Notes: generated from the sequence alone by a model not told the origin. DNA of 64,000 nucleotides from Gammaproteobacteria bacterium UBA3067 (GCA_002366835.1 DFBZ01000018.1:28319-92318); one strand, 5' to 3'; numbered from the stretch's first letter, positions 9,101 to 18,419 are shown. Numbers and translations are program-made.

Positions 9101-9122
9101 TAAAGTGCCGCTCACGCGGCAC
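9101..9122 (-). terminator. Intrinsic terminator after the small membrane protein gene
   Basis: GTGCCGC and GCGGCAC form a 7-bp GC-rich stem with a TCAC loop at 9105-9122. On the minus strand it is followed by TTTAGTT. A-rich sequence on the other side means it may also act in the plus direction. It separates the 136-residue protein gene from the downstream GMC gene. Confidence 0.7.
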
Positions 9123-9140
9123 AAAAAAACACCGAGAATA

Positions 9141-9551
9141 TCAATTACCCATCTGTCGATTTAAATAACGCTGAGGATGAAGGTGATAAGCAACTGCAGC
9201 CAAAATAAACATCATTGGAATATCAGCCATCAGATGAGTCATTTCATTGTCCACTGCAAACGCATCATAGAGCATGACTGCGCCATGTAAAATACTCGAT
9301 ATAATGGTGTAATCAATAATAATTGCATTCTTTAGCGGATCAAATGAACCTTTAATCAAACAAATCCCTAGGCCTAAATAGAGCGCAATAATCATATGCT
9401 CATAGGGCGTATTTACACCGGGATTTACCCAGCGAAATCCTGCCGGCCAGACATCATACGCAAAAGGCATGGATACAATCAGGCCGATACCCAGTATTAG
9501 CATAAATCGCGATGGAATTTTCATTGATACATTATCTGTAGAATCATTCAT
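9141..9551 (-). CDS. Small four-helix membrane protein (DUF6632-like)
   Basis: 136 residues with four predicted transmembrane helices: FMLILGIGLIVSMPFAYDVW, MIIALYLGLGICLIKG, IIDYTIISSILHGAVMLY and LMADIPMMFILAAVAYHL. Histidines and acidic residues in the loops (HGAVMLYDAFAVDNEMTH) could bind metal or haem, but no such motif is certain. It resembles small membrane proteins I would file under DUF6632, an assignment made from memory. It sits between two paralogous GMC oxidoreductases on the same strand, so it may be a membrane partner of one of them; this is inference. Confidence 0.7.
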   Translation of the reverse strand: MNDSTDNVSMKIPSRFMLILGIGLIVSMPFAYDVWPAGFRWVNPGVNTPYEHMIIALYLGLGICLIKGSFDPLKNAIIIDYTIISSILHGAVMLYDAFAVDNEMTHLMADIPMMFILAAVAYHLHPQRYLNRQMGN

Positions 9552-9618
9552 AAGTTAAACTCTGCTTTAGTAAGACCGCTGCACAAGCGCAGATTTACGC
9601 CTATGCCAAGATCTCTAT

Positions 9619-11187
9619 TTAATTAGTCTGTTTTTTTCTGCCAGCACGCTGGCTACGCGAGGTAGACCTAGATCGCGTCGTTTTTTTTACGGCTGAACCT
9701 GAACCACTTTTTAGCAACTGATCCCCAATAAATGAAGACCACGCAGCAACCGTCATTGACGGTGGACTACCTGCCGGCCCTGGCAACGAACTCGAGTCAC
9801 AAACATAAAGGCCAGGGTTATCAAATACCTCGCCGTTATATGCAACCACTCCATCCTTTATTGTTTGAGCCATTCTCGCACCCCCACATTGATGTACCGT
9901 TAAAGGCGTAGAAAACATCGACACCTTATTACCAGTAATTCCTTTTATTCTTTCAAAGGCTTTATCGAAATCTGAGAAAATACTGCTATTGCTAGCATTA
10001 TAGTCGATCTCCAGTCGCCCCTTGGTAAAGTATGCTAAACCATCGGCCACATCTTCTCCCATACCTGTAAATGAAGCATATTCAGACAGCTTTCGCTTCA
10101 ATATAGCAGGCACTTTTAATTGATCTATACCCGCCATAGGCCCGTACAGAAGACAAAGATTCATTGGGTCTTCAGAAAACTCAACGCCGCTAACCCAGCC
10201 ACTGGTATCATTCCCAGTTTGTTTGTTTAGTTTCCATGCGCCGAAACAATCACCATTACTGCCAACACCACGCCCCAAGTTAGGCATACCTTGAAGGCCG
10301 CCCGATTCACGGCTCTGGAAAAGAATGCGTAGGGAGTTAAGTGTTCCTGCAGAAAGAATGACCTTTTTTGCTTTCAGAACTCGTACTTTTTTAGTTCGAA
10401 GATCTTTTACACTGACTTCATAGCGGCTTTCTTTACCCTCGGAAATTCGTCGAATATCCAAAGCCTCATGCAGATCCAATACTTTTAGGCCCTTATTAAT
10501 TGCTTCTGCAAGATAAACAAAGTCCAAGGTACTTTTGGCGCCATCTTCCGAACCAAGAAAGTGCATCCCACCCCAGTCCACTTCTTTTCGCTCAACACCG
10601 TCGCTCTGGGTAACATGCTGGGGCTGCCCTGGCACTTTTGGTAATAACATTCCCGCAGCAGGGTTAGTAGCTTCACTCTTTTTTAACTCAGGCGTGTCAG
10701 CAAAGACATCTTCAGTCGTATTAGGCACTTGGTCTTTTTCTGTCGGTATGCGCGACCCAAATCTCGATAATACGGACTCATAATAAGCGTCCATATCACG
10801 AGAATTAATTTCTTCACAATGTCCATCCCAATAATCGTCACGCAAGGGTTTAGCATGTAAGCCCCCATAAACATGGCTACCACCACCTACACCGGATGAG
10901 CACACCATGTTCAAACCTTTTTGAAAGGACATCTCAAACAGGCCATTTTTATTAACTGTTAGTCCTTTTTTAGGCAAGAAAGGCAGATGTACAGTTCTCA
11001 GGGCGTGGCTATAAAGCTTACTTCCTTGGGGGAAAGGAGCGCGATCGGCAATCCCCATAGAGCGCGTTGGCAAACTGTCTCGCCATGGCCCTCGCTCCAG
11101 TAGTGAGACATTTGCACCACTTAAGGCCAGTTTATGGGCAACAATACTGCCCCCGAAACCACTACCAATTACCAAAAAGTCATCCAT
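9619..11187 (-). CDS. GMC-family FAD-dependent oxidoreductase with basic C-terminal tail
   Basis: 522 residues, clearly paralogous to the protein at 7512-9035. It shares VIGSGFGGS (about 5-13), LLERGPWR, the MGIADRAPFPQG region, VHQCGGARM and GLYVCDSSSLPGPAGSPPS near the C terminus. Unlike its partner it ends in a low-complexity extension of about 30 residues, SGSAVKKTTRSRSTSRSQ onward, strongly basic and rich in S, R, T and K; its role is unknown. The upstream GAGAGAAG fits a ribosome site. A 67-bp gap to the small membrane protein gene suggests cotranscription. The substrate cannot be read from the sequence. Confidence 0.88.
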   Translation of the reverse strand: MDDFLVIGSGFGGSIVAHKLALSGANVSLLERGPWRDSLPTRSMGIADRAPFPQGSKLYSHALRTVHLPFLPKKGLTVNKNGLFEMSFQKGLNMVCSSGVGGGSHVYGGLHAKPLRDDYWDGHCEEINSRDMDAYYESVLSRFGSRIPTEKDQVPNTTEDVFADTPELKKSEATNPAAGMLLPKVPGQPQHVTQSDGVERKEVDWGGMHFLGSEDGAKSTLDFVYLAEAINKGLKVLDLHEALDIRRISEGKESRYEVSVKDLRTKKVRVLKAKKVILSAGTLNSLRILFQSRESGGLQGMPNLGRGVGSNGDCFGAWKLNKQTGNDTSGWVSGVEFSEDPMNLCLLYGPMAGIDQLKVPAILKRKLSEYASFTGMGEDVADGLAYFTKGRLEIDYNASNSSIFSDFDKAFERIKGITGNKVSMFSTPLTVHQCGGARMAQTIKDGVVAYNGEVFDNPGLYVCDSSSLPGPAGSPPSMTVAAWSSFIGDQLLKSGSGSAVKKTTRSRSTSRSQRAGRKKQTN

Positions 11188-11890
11188 TATCTTCTCTCAT
11201 TCAGTTCAAATTAATCGCTACCCCCTGTATAGAAGTGCCACTAACACATATCCGCCTATGCTCCGAGGGCAAAGCAGAAGCTTACATAAATGCCTAGCAT
11301 AGGCTTCAATATGTAGTTAGCGCCTATTCAGTTGTTCGCCTGACTAAAACTTATTCTTGAATAGAGCACTAAAAGTTAAGTAAGTGATGATTTCATTTAT
11401 TATCAGCAGTTTGCTGACTGCCCACAAGTACGCAAAATGCCAATATAGAGCCGTATTTGCCAAAGTCACATAAAAGTGAAGCAAACTTCTATTTAGCATC
11501 GGGTTACTGATTGCGCTAGGCACCCCTTGATATGTTTTCTATAACGAGCACCTCTTGAAGCCCTGTTAATGAGCGCACCGTAACGCTGCATTTCAATGGA
11601 AACTAAAGAGAGCGCACGCATATGCTGGAGGACACCCCTGTTTGAATCGAGCTATTTTGCGCGCATAGCGAAGAGCTTAAGTGCGTATCTGCTCGATAGA
11701 GGATATTTTTTACTAACAGAAACCCTAAAACTAAAAGGCTTTTATTAATAGAAAAAACTGAATATAACAGAAAGGACTATTATTTAGCCGAATAGGGTTT
11801 TGATATTGAATACAACGCCCCAAAATTTGGGCGAAAGAACTAGAATAAGAATTTATGACAAGTAGGCAGGCTGAAACTTATATATTTAAA
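11188..11890. other. Long non-coding interval
   Basis: About 700 bp upstream of the second GMC gene and downstream of the methyltransferase terminator. I find no convincing coding frame, RNA gene or repeat. One imperfect palindrome, CGCCCCAAA and TTTGGGCG, lies near 11815-11832. The part nearest 11187 must hold the promoter of the GMC gene. The rest may be decayed sequence. Confidence 0.5.
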
Positions 11891-11930
11891 GAAAAAAGAA
11901 GCGCAAGAAGGTAGCTCGCATCCTTACGCT
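11891..11930 (-). terminator. Intrinsic terminator of the methyltransferase gene
   Basis: On the minus strand AGCGTAAGGA pairs with TCTTGCGCT (ten pairs including two G-T wobbles) and is followed by TCTTTTTTCTTT. It lies about 40 bp after the stop at 11969. Confidence 0.65.
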
Positions 11931-11968
11931 CTACCTCCCTATACCACTAAAAATATCGACCTACATTT

Positions 11969-12457
11969 TCATATCCAGCGCCGTACCTCAGTTTTGTAGC
12001 GCAAATATTCCTCACCAAAGATAGGCTCTAGTATGCGCTCCTCTGGCATTATTTGATATTTCGTGAGTAGTAAAACGAATGCTGGCAGAAGTAAGAAGCC
12101 TGAAAAAGCCCCCAGATAAAAACACCAACCCGTCAGAATAAAAACCATTCCTAGATACATAGGGTTGCGCGTAAAACGATATAAACGATCTGTCACCAAC
12201 TTGTTTGCATTTTCTGGCTTTAAGGGATTAATGGTGGTTTTCGATTTTACAAAACCTATAAATGACCAGCCATCAAACAGGAGGCCAATGGCCATCAACA
12301 ATATCCCCACAATTTCGAAAAAGCTGCTCTCCCATGCAAAGAAGGGTGCATTATTTTTTAGCAGCCACATTGATAGGAGAAATGCAGCCATATAAATAGG
12401 CGGTGGTATTTTTAATTCCATGGAAGTCGCTTTTTGCTGTATCTCGGATGTTGGCAT
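11969..12457 (-). CDS. Isoprenylcysteine carboxyl methyltransferase (ICMT)-like membrane protein
   Basis: About 162 residues with four transmembrane helices. The C-terminal half contains GAYRFTRNPMYLG-type sequence, here LYRFTRNPMYLGMVFILTG, and a closing EERILEPIFGEEYLRYKTEVRRWI, the SAM-binding and catalytic region of the ICMT/phospholipid methyltransferase group. Bacterial members methylate unknown small or lipid substrates. The start is uncertain: the frame is open to an ATG at 12526, but MPTSEIQQ at 12457 or MELKIPPP at 12421 fit the family length better, and none has a clear ribosome site. It is monocistronic with its own terminator. Confidence 0.8.
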   Translation of the reverse strand: MPTSEIQQKATSMELKIPPPIYMAAFLLSMWLLKNNAPFFAWESSFFEIVGILLMAIGLLFDGWSFIGFVKSKTTINPLKPENANKLVTDRLYRFTRNPMYLGMVFILTGWCFYLGAFSGFLLLPAFVLLLTKYQIMPEERILEPIFGEEYLRYKTEVRRWI

Positions 12458-12777
12458 ATTGAAAATTGTTATGAGCTTATAATGAATAGGAATTAATAGG
12501 GTAGTCCAAATTTTTGCGCGATACAATGCTTTTATCTTTTATGTATCTACGCCAAGCGCATCCAGACCAAGAAGGCTTGGCCCAACTCAGGTTGCCGTTG
12601 AAACAAAGAACCAAGCCCTTCCAATGAAAAGCCCCATGAAAATAGGGTCAAACCAACAAGCAATAACCTGAGAAAATATTTGAGGCAATCAACTTAGCCA
12701 GAGCAGCTCTGAATACTCCATAAACTTACACTTCACACTCAGAGCGCCCTAAGCTAATCAATATTTAATGTAGCGCG

Positions 12778-13218
12778 CTAGTAACTTAATGTCTGCACAT
12801 CATCCTCCATTAACCTTGATAACGTCGTACTTGAACCACCAATCTTAATACCCTTTAACATGTCAGCCTTATCCACACCGTTGCCTTTCAAGCACATTGG
12901 GCAGACATATATCTCACCCCCAGCGCTCATAAATTTATTCATAAGGTCATGAACGGTTTCGCCACGCAACTTTGCCATACCGGCAATAGGAAAACTGCTA
13001 TCGACATAACGTGTGGCACCAAGACTAATGTTAACGAGAACAGGCACCTTATGTATATTTCTCACCATCGTTCCAACGGTAAATGCACGCCTAACCTTAA
13101 ACAGGTCGTCACTCGATAAGTCAATAAATAGGCCTTTGCTATCAGCCATCACAGAACCCGAAACAACCATCAGGCATAACACAAAAACAGCAGAAGTTTT
13201 TTTGATCATATTATTCAT
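12778..13218 (-). CDS. DsrE-family protein, exported
   Basis: 146 residues from the ATG at 13218, which has AAGGG nine bases upstream. A signal peptide (KKTSAVFVLCLMVVSGSVMA) is followed by a DsrE/DsrF-like alpha/beta fold: GLFIDLSSDD, RAFTVGTMVRN, VPVLVNISLGATRYVD, and GGEIYVCPMCLKGNGV with a CPMC pair at the position where this family often carries reactive cysteines. Such proteins are annotated as predicted peroxiredoxins or sulfur-relay proteins. It is about 20 bp downstream of the cytochrome c'-like gene, in the same direction. An oxidative or sulfur-stress role is inference. Confidence 0.85.
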   Translation of the reverse strand: MNNMIKKTSAVFVLCLMVVSGSVMADSKGLFIDLSSDDLFKVRRAFTVGTMVRNIHKVPVLVNISLGATRYVDSSFPIAGMAKLRGETVHDLMNKFMSAGGEIYVCPMCLKGNGVDKADMLKGIKIGGSSTTLSRLMEDDVQTLSY

Positions 13219-13238
13219 AAAAATCAACCCTTATTTAA

Positions 13239-13691
13239 TTATTGCTTAAACTGTGCATGACACGAAACACAGTAAGTCATGGTATTTCCCAAGGCAGCTA
13301 ACGAGTTTTTCATATCCCCTTTAGACAGAACCTCACCTAGCTCATCGGCACTTTTGTGAAAACCAATGCCCGTCTTTTTGAAGACTTCATTCTCAAAGCG
13401 ATTACACATTGATTCCATTCCACCCGTTAAGCCCAATTTCTAATGGGCAATTTGCGATGCTCCTTCAAAGTTTTCTTTTCCCAGCTGCACAACGATCTCT
13501 TGAACTGCTGCCAGATGAGCACGCATATTTTTCAGCTGGTGCAGCTTCATCGCGGGCGGCAAGTTTAAGGAAGTTCTATTGTCTGCGCTGTGTTCACCAT
13601 GATACATCGCGTGATGCTTCTTCTCATCTTTTGCTGTGACCACCCCAGCCATCAATAAAAGCAAACCCTCGCCCACGTTTCTTAGCTTCAT
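13239..13691 (-). pseudogene. Cytochrome c'-like periplasmic protein gene interrupted by an in-frame TAG
   Basis: Two open segments lie in the same frame and are separated by one TAG at 13440-13442. The first gives a signal peptide (MKLRNVGEGLLLLMAGVVTA) and a helical stretch ending FEGASQIAH. The second continues KLGLTGGMESMCNRFENEV and ends with the haem motif CVSCHAQFKQ, as in short C-terminal-CxxCH cytochromes of the cytochrome c' type. Read through, the product would be about 150 residues with sensible continuity across the stop, so one nonsense change, for example CAG to TAG, explains it. Unless suppressed, no haem-binding protein is made. The DsrE gene follows directly. Confidence 0.75.
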
Positions 13692-13912
13692 TGTTAGATT
13701 CACTCCAAGTCAGTAGAGTTCAAACAGCCTGCTAAGACCTCTCTGATTAATCATCGCAAGGCCCCTTTTTCATATAGAGAATAACCCTACATGACTTTTA
13801 CTTTATACTTGGGGATGAACCTTTGTAATTGATAAAACGCAATTTGAAAAAGTAAGCAGTGAGGCAAATTGTCGCAGTCAAAGCTATCTTTTCTGGGGAG
13901 ATTTAATGCTCT

Positions 13913-14614
13913 TTATTGAACTAATGAGCGAAGTGATCTTTCATCGGCCAAAGCCTGATTTGTACCCAATACACGAAGAATTCCCTCACTTCGCAAACGC
14001 GCAATAATTCTACTTGCTGTTTCGGTAGTAATGGCCAGCATGGCTCCCATATCTTCACGGGACGGCAAATAAAACTCGTCTTTCTTGCTCAGGGATGCCA
14101 AATATAGTAGCAAATGAACAACACGAGCCTGCGCCGACCCGCTTGAAAGTTCTTCAATCCAAAAGTCGGCATCCATAGCCACCTTGGACCAACGAGCCAT
14201 TAGTTGCCGATACAGGCGTGGGCTGCGTTGACTTATACTTTCAATCTCAACGATAGGGATCCTACAAACCAGGGCAGTATCCAAAACCTCGGCATAGTGT
14301 GCATAGGGTTGATTATCAAGCGCCTCGATACCCACTAAATCACCCTGACTCAATAACCTTACAATTCGTTGTCGGCCATCGTCCGTGAACTTCACCAGCT
14401 TAATTAGGCCGCTACGTAAGGTATAAACATAGTCCGCTTGATCGCCAGCTTTAAATAGGTATTCGTTCGTTTTAAATTCCAGCTCGGTAATAGGATGATG
14501 GATAAGGTCGAAATCAGCTTTATTTAAGTCTGCAAACAACACCAGCTCTCGAATGCCGCATGACTCACACCTCCGCGCCTGCTGCCACGCCTCGTCAATC
14601 ACTTCTATTTTCAT
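13913..14614 (-). CDS. Crp/Fnr-family transcriptional regulator
   Basis: 233 residues. An N-terminal RRCESCGIRELVLF (two cysteines at about 16 and 19) resembles the start of FNR, but only this pair is present, so a four-cysteine Fe-S cluster is not supported. A cyclic-nucleotide-binding-type beta roll follows (LFKAGDQADYVYTLRSGLIKL, LLSQGDLVGIEAL). The C-terminal winged helix has SREDMGAMLAITTETASRIIARL as recognition helix. GGAG lies six bases before the ATG. It lies upstream of the broken cytochrome and DsrE genes in the same direction and is a plausible regulator of them; ligand and targets are unknown. Confidence 0.88.
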   Translation of the reverse strand: MKIEVIDEAWQQARRCESCGIRELVLFADLNKADFDLIHHPITELEFKTNEYLFKAGDQADYVYTLRSGLIKLVKFTDDGRQRIVRLLSQGDLVGIEALDNQPYAHYAEVLDTALVCRIPIVEIESISQRSPRLYRQLMARWSKVAMDADFWIEELSSGSAQARVVHLLLYLASLSKKDEFYLPSREDMGAMLAITTETASRIIARLRSEGILRVLGTNQALADERSLRSLVQ

Positions 14615-14838
14615 AAATACTCCATCGAAGGCATTATTTCTTTTATTGCTCCCATTCCTCGTTACGCCTCGTGCTTAACACTACAGGAAAAAAAAATCGA
14701 CCTAGCCGTATCGAGCTTTGCTTTGCGGCAGGTGCGGCACACTGAATACTTTTCAGCCAGCTTTATTCAGCAGAAGGAGCACCCCTTGAGGGAAATGATA
14801 TGGGCTAAAGTCTTGTATCGAACACAAGATTTTACGAT

Positions 14839-15333
14839 TTACGGTTTAGGAGCGGAAGCAGATGTCCGCTCAAATACGGCCTGAATAAGCATTGCGTCAC
14901 TACTTGCCCGATGGCGCTGCAGGGCCAACTCTTCCACCACTCGCGCGCGGGTGGGTTCCCAAACGTTAAGTTGTTGATCACTTAGAATTCTTCTTAAGGA
15001 TTCGACCTTAAAACCCTGCAACAGCTCTGCCTCATCGTAGAGCTTGCCAATCCAGCTGGCGTCGTAACTCCAGGCATCGCTATACACCGTTTGGCCAAGC
15101 AGGATGCGATTGAGGCACTCTGCCACCTCCCTGATGGGCTGCCCCTTTTCCATAAGCAATTCGCGACTAATGCCATGCAGTGATTCTGCTTTAGCATCCC
15201 AGTGAACCCAGCCTTGTTCTGGCTTAATCAAATAACAGTGCGTAGTGCGATCACTTAATACAACACCAATTTCAATCGGGTAACTACCTAGCCCAAAACC
15301 CGAAGCCTCTACATCAATAATTACGGGAGCCAT
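14839..15333 (-). CDS. DEDDh 3'-5' exonuclease (DnaQ-like)
   Basis: 164 residues with the three exonuclease motifs: DVEASG (residues 6-11, metal-binding D and E), the SYDASW segment for ExoII, and HRASSDA for ExoIII with its histidine. LHGIS at about 53-57 is also typical of the fold. The protein is a lone nuclease domain, not a polymerase epsilon subunit, which would be longer and carry a C-terminal polymerase-binding tail. It probably trims RNA or DNA ends. It lies downstream of RNase R on the same strand with a gap of about 100 bp. Confidence 0.85.
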   Translation of the reverse strand: MAPVIIDVEASGFGLGSYPIEIGVVLSDRTTHCYLIKPEQGWVHWDAKAESLHGISRELLMEKGQPIREVAECLNRILLGQTVYSDAWSYDASWIGKLYDEAELLQGFKVESLRRILSDQQLNVWEPTRARVVEELALQRHRASSDAMLIQAVFERTSASAPKP

Positions 15334-15430
15334 CTTATAACCTGAAAAATTCTCTTAAAACTAGCCCCCTGCTTGGGGCGTAAGAAGAAGCCTAGACGAT
15401 TGTAAGGCACCCCGCTCACCTTAAGCGAAT

Positions 15431-18001
15431 TTATCTGCGTGGTGACTTCTTCGTGGTTTTGGAGGTGCTAGTAGCTTTGGAAGCACTGCCGGTTCTAGAC
15501 GTATTTGTCGCTTTAGCGCTACCACTTCTCGATGCCTTGGCGCGCGGTTTACGCGCTGGTTGTTTTCTTTCTTTACTGGCAACCTCGCCTTTTTTTGCGG
15601 AACTGGCAGCAGTCTTTCTGCGTGGTTTTTTAGTGCTCTTTTTCTTGCTCTTATCGCTTGTCTTTGCGGTATTTGCTTTGCTAGAACGCGTAGACTTGCC
15701 GCCCTCCCCCTTAGGTTTAGAGCGCCGAGAAGGTCGCCTTCGTTCCTTGCTGGAACTGCTTCCCTCTAACTCAAAATCGATTTTACGGTCATCGAGATTT
15801 ACCGCCGCAACACGCACTACCACAGGGTCCGCCAAACGAAACCGCCGCCCGCTGTGCTCACCCTCAAGACTGTGATTGGTGGCATTAAAGTGATAGTAGT
15901 CGTTCTCCAGATTGGAGATATGTACCAAGCCCTCTACATACACATCAGTCAGCTGGACGAAAAAACCAAAGCCCGTCACGGCGCTGATAATCCCTTCGTA
16001 GGTTTCACCCACTCGATCCAGCATAAACTCACACTTCAGCCAATCGTCCACATCGCGGGTGGCGGCATCGGCTCGACGCTCTGAGTCGGACAAAAGCATA
16101 CCGAGTTCGACCATCTCCTTGTCACCGTAGGGAAGATGCTGAGCTTTGGCCAGGCGCTCGGCCCCTTTCACCCTTTCTACATTCGTGGACTCAACACGGG
16201 AGCGAATAAGGTAACGCAGCGCGCGGTGTAGTAATAAATCAGGGTAACGTCGAATGGGGGAAGTAAAGTGGGCATAGCTACTATAAGCCAAACCAAAATG
16301 TCCCTTGTTTTCTGGGCTATACACCGCCTGCTTCATGGATCGCAGCATTACGGTTTGCACCAACTCCTGCTCGGTGCTTCCCTTTAGCTCACTCAACAAA
16401 CGTTGATAATCTTCAGGGGCAGGTTTTGTTTTTCCTCCGAGAGAGCGCCCCATGCTGTTTAGGAATTCACGCAAGGCCGTCACCTTTTCTTCACCGGGTA
16501 CTTCATGTACGCGAAACAAACCCGGCAGGTTATGCTTCTCAAGGAAACGCGCTGCAGCAACGTTTGCACATAACATACATTCTTCGATGATCTTATGCGC
16601 ATCGTTACGGTGCACAGGCACGATTTTTTCAATCTTGCGGCTTTCACCAAAAACAATACGCGTTTCGGTGGTATCAAAATCAATGGCGCCACGCTGATCA
16701 CGACTTTCACGCAACACGTGATACAAATTATGCAGCTCTTCAATGCCTGGGCGTATAGTCGGATACTGCGCATCAAAGCCACCTTTTTCTGCTTCACCAC
16801 CCTCCAACATTGCACCCACCTGGGTGTACGTGAGGCGCGCTTTAGAGTTCATCACCCCTTCATAAAATTTATAACGACTAAGACGACCGGCGGCACTGAT
16901 GCGCATTTCGCACACCATACATAAACGATCCACCTGGGGGTTTAGGGAGCATAAGCCATTGGATAAAACTTCCGGCAACATGGGAATAACCCGCTCAGGA
17001 AAATACACCGAGGTGCCCCGATGCACCGCCTCTTGGTCTAGCGCCGAGCCAGGAACAACATAGTGGGAAACATCGGCAATGGCCACCAACAGCCGCCAGC
17101 CACCGCTGCGGGTTTTTTCACAATACACCGCATCGTCAAAATCTCGCGCATCCTCGCCATCAATGGTAACCAGATTGAGATCACGCAAATCGACGCGCTT
17201 CTCTTTTGCAGCTTCCGGCACATCTTTACTATAGGATTTCATGTCCTTTACTACAGAACGAGGCCATTCATTGGGAATACCATGGGCACGAATCGCCACC
17301 TCAATTTCCATACCCGGAGCCATGTGTTCGCCCATTACCTCCTGAATCATCCCTCTGGGGGGTGAGCGAAAGGTGGGTTGATCTTCAATCTTCACCACAA
17401 CAAATTGCCCGGGCTTGGCACCGCGTAAATCTTCCTTGTTGACCAAAATGGACTGAGTAAGGCGCTTATTATCCGGCAAAACAAAACAGGCACCCGCCTC
17501 ACGCTGCAAACGCCCCACCACCTCTTGCGTGTTACGCTCAAGCACTTCAACGATCATCCCGTCTCGTCGCCCCCGACGATCAACACCCTTGACACGAGAC
17601 AGCACCCGGTCGCCATCAAAAACACCGCGCATTTGCCCAGGGGATAGAAATAAATCAGCGCTGCCGTCATCCGGCACCATAAAACCAAAACCATCCCGAT
17701 GCCCCAAAACCCTTCCCGGCACCAAATCCACCTTATCCACCGGTGCATAAGCGCCACGGCGCAGACAAATCACCTGGCCGTCACGCTCCATAGCCCGCAA
17801 GCGACGCCGAAGTGCTTCGAGCTGATCATCCGTCGTTAGCTTAAGTCCCTCGGCAATTTCCCGCTGCTGCTGAGGTGCGCCCGCTTTTTCCAGATGGGCA
17901 AGAATAAACTCCCTGCTCGGAATCGGGTTCTCATACTTTTTAGCCTCACGCTTGGCATGAGGGTCTTTCACACCAGAGTGGGAGGTTTTTGATTTTTTCA
18001 T
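15431..18001 (-). CDS. rnr: Ribonuclease R
   Basis: 856 residues. An N-terminal winged helix (SREFILAHLEKAG onward) is followed by cold-shock domains with GHRDGFGFMVPDDG, the RNB catalytic centre with DGEDARDFDDAVY, and then HFTSPIRRYPDLLLHRALR. A C-terminal S1 domain has GIISAVTGFGFFVQL. The last 110 or so residues are a low-complexity tail of K, R, S, T and A, longer than usual. RNase R degrades structured RNA 3' to 5' and acts in rRNA quality control and trans-translation. The frame is open to 18076, but MKKSKTSHSG at 18001 is the family-like start. It is divergent from tRNA-Leu. Confidence 0.96.
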   Translation of the reverse strand: MKKSKTSHSGVKDPHAKREAKKYENPIPSREFILAHLEKAGAPQQQREIAEGLKLTTDDQLEALRRRLRAMERDGQVICLRRGAYAPVDKVDLVPGRVLGHRDGFGFMVPDDGSADLFLSPGQMRGVFDGDRVLSRVKGVDRRGRRDGMIVEVLERNTQEVVGRLQREAGACFVLPDNKRLTQSILVNKEDLRGAKPGQFVVVKIEDQPTFRSPPRGMIQEVMGEHMAPGMEIEVAIRAHGIPNEWPRSVVKDMKSYSKDVPEAAKEKRVDLRDLNLVTIDGEDARDFDDAVYCEKTRSGGWRLLVAIADVSHYVVPGSALDQEAVHRGTSVYFPERVIPMLPEVLSNGLCSLNPQVDRLCMVCEMRISAAGRLSRYKFYEGVMNSKARLTYTQVGAMLEGGEAEKGGFDAQYPTIRPGIEELHNLYHVLRESRDQRGAIDFDTTETRIVFGESRKIEKIVPVHRNDAHKIIEECMLCANVAAARFLEKHNLPGLFRVHEVPGEEKVTALREFLNSMGRSLGGKTKPAPEDYQRLLSELKGSTEQELVQTVMLRSMKQAVYSPENKGHFGLAYSSYAHFTSPIRRYPDLLLHRALRYLIRSRVESTNVERVKGAERLAKAQHLPYGDKEMVELGMLLSDSERRADAATRDVDDWLKCEFMLDRVGETYEGIISAVTGFGFFVQLTDVYVEGLVHISNLENDYYHFNATNHSLEGEHSGRRFRLADPVVVRVAAVNLDDRKIDFELEGSSSSKERRRPSRRSKPKGEGGKSTRSSKANTAKTSDKSKKKSTKKPRRKTAASSAKKGEVASKERKQPARKPRAKASRSGSAKATNTSRTGSASKATSTSKTTKKSPRR

Positions 18002-18135
18002 TTTTTCAAGCCTGAATAAGTGGGCATGGGGGAAATCAGTGAGCTGGCAGCAAATGACGCGCATGGGAAAGAGCATTCCATTCTACCCGCATTTCAATAT
18101 CTTATAGGACACTATTAGCAATTAATGAAGGGAAT

Positions 18136-18164
18136 TTGACAATTCAGCCCAAGATGCGTACATT
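18136..18164 (+). promoter_or_regulatory. Sigma-70 promoter of tRNA-Leu
   Basis: A perfect TTGACA at 18136-18141, a 17-bp spacer and TACATT at 18159-18164 are followed by a GC-rich discriminator (TCGCCCG), as expected of stringently controlled stable-RNA promoters. The mature tRNA begins about 27 bp downstream of the expected start site. Confidence 0.75.
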
Positions 18165-18197
18165 TCGCCCGTTCCGACTTCGGGATAAGCACATCAC

Positions 18198-18284
18198 GCC
18201 CAGGTGGTGAAATTGGTAGACACGCTAGCTTCAGGTGCTAGTGATCGCAAGGTCGTGGAGGTTCAAGTCCTCTCCTGGGCACCA
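18198..18284 (+). tRNA. tRNA-Leu (anticodon CAG)
   Basis: An 87-nt class II tRNA. The acceptor stem GCCCAGG pairs with CCTGGGC and is followed by A and an encoded CCA. The anticodon stem CTAGC/GCTAG holds the loop TTCAGGT, giving anticodon CAG. A long variable arm (TGATCGCAAGGTCGT) and a T arm with GTTCAAGTC follow. It reads codon CUG. The DNA directly 3' of this tRNA is full of mobile-element remnants, consistent with use as an integration site in the past. Confidence 0.97.
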
Positions 18285-18419
18285 CTATTAAGTCATTGTT
18301 TCTATTTGATATATAGCCTAGCAGAAGCACTGAAAACTTTCCCTCTATTTTTGTATTTTTGGCTCTGTGACCAAATTGTGCCCATATCGTGACCAAACCC
18401 CTCGGTTTGCTATGGGCAA

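Noticed and set aside
15453..15875. 140-codon plus-strand frame rich in L, A and F
   Set aside because: It is the antisense of the low-complexity K/R/S/T/A tail of RNase R, which gives hydrophobic codons on the other strand. No ribosome site and no family.
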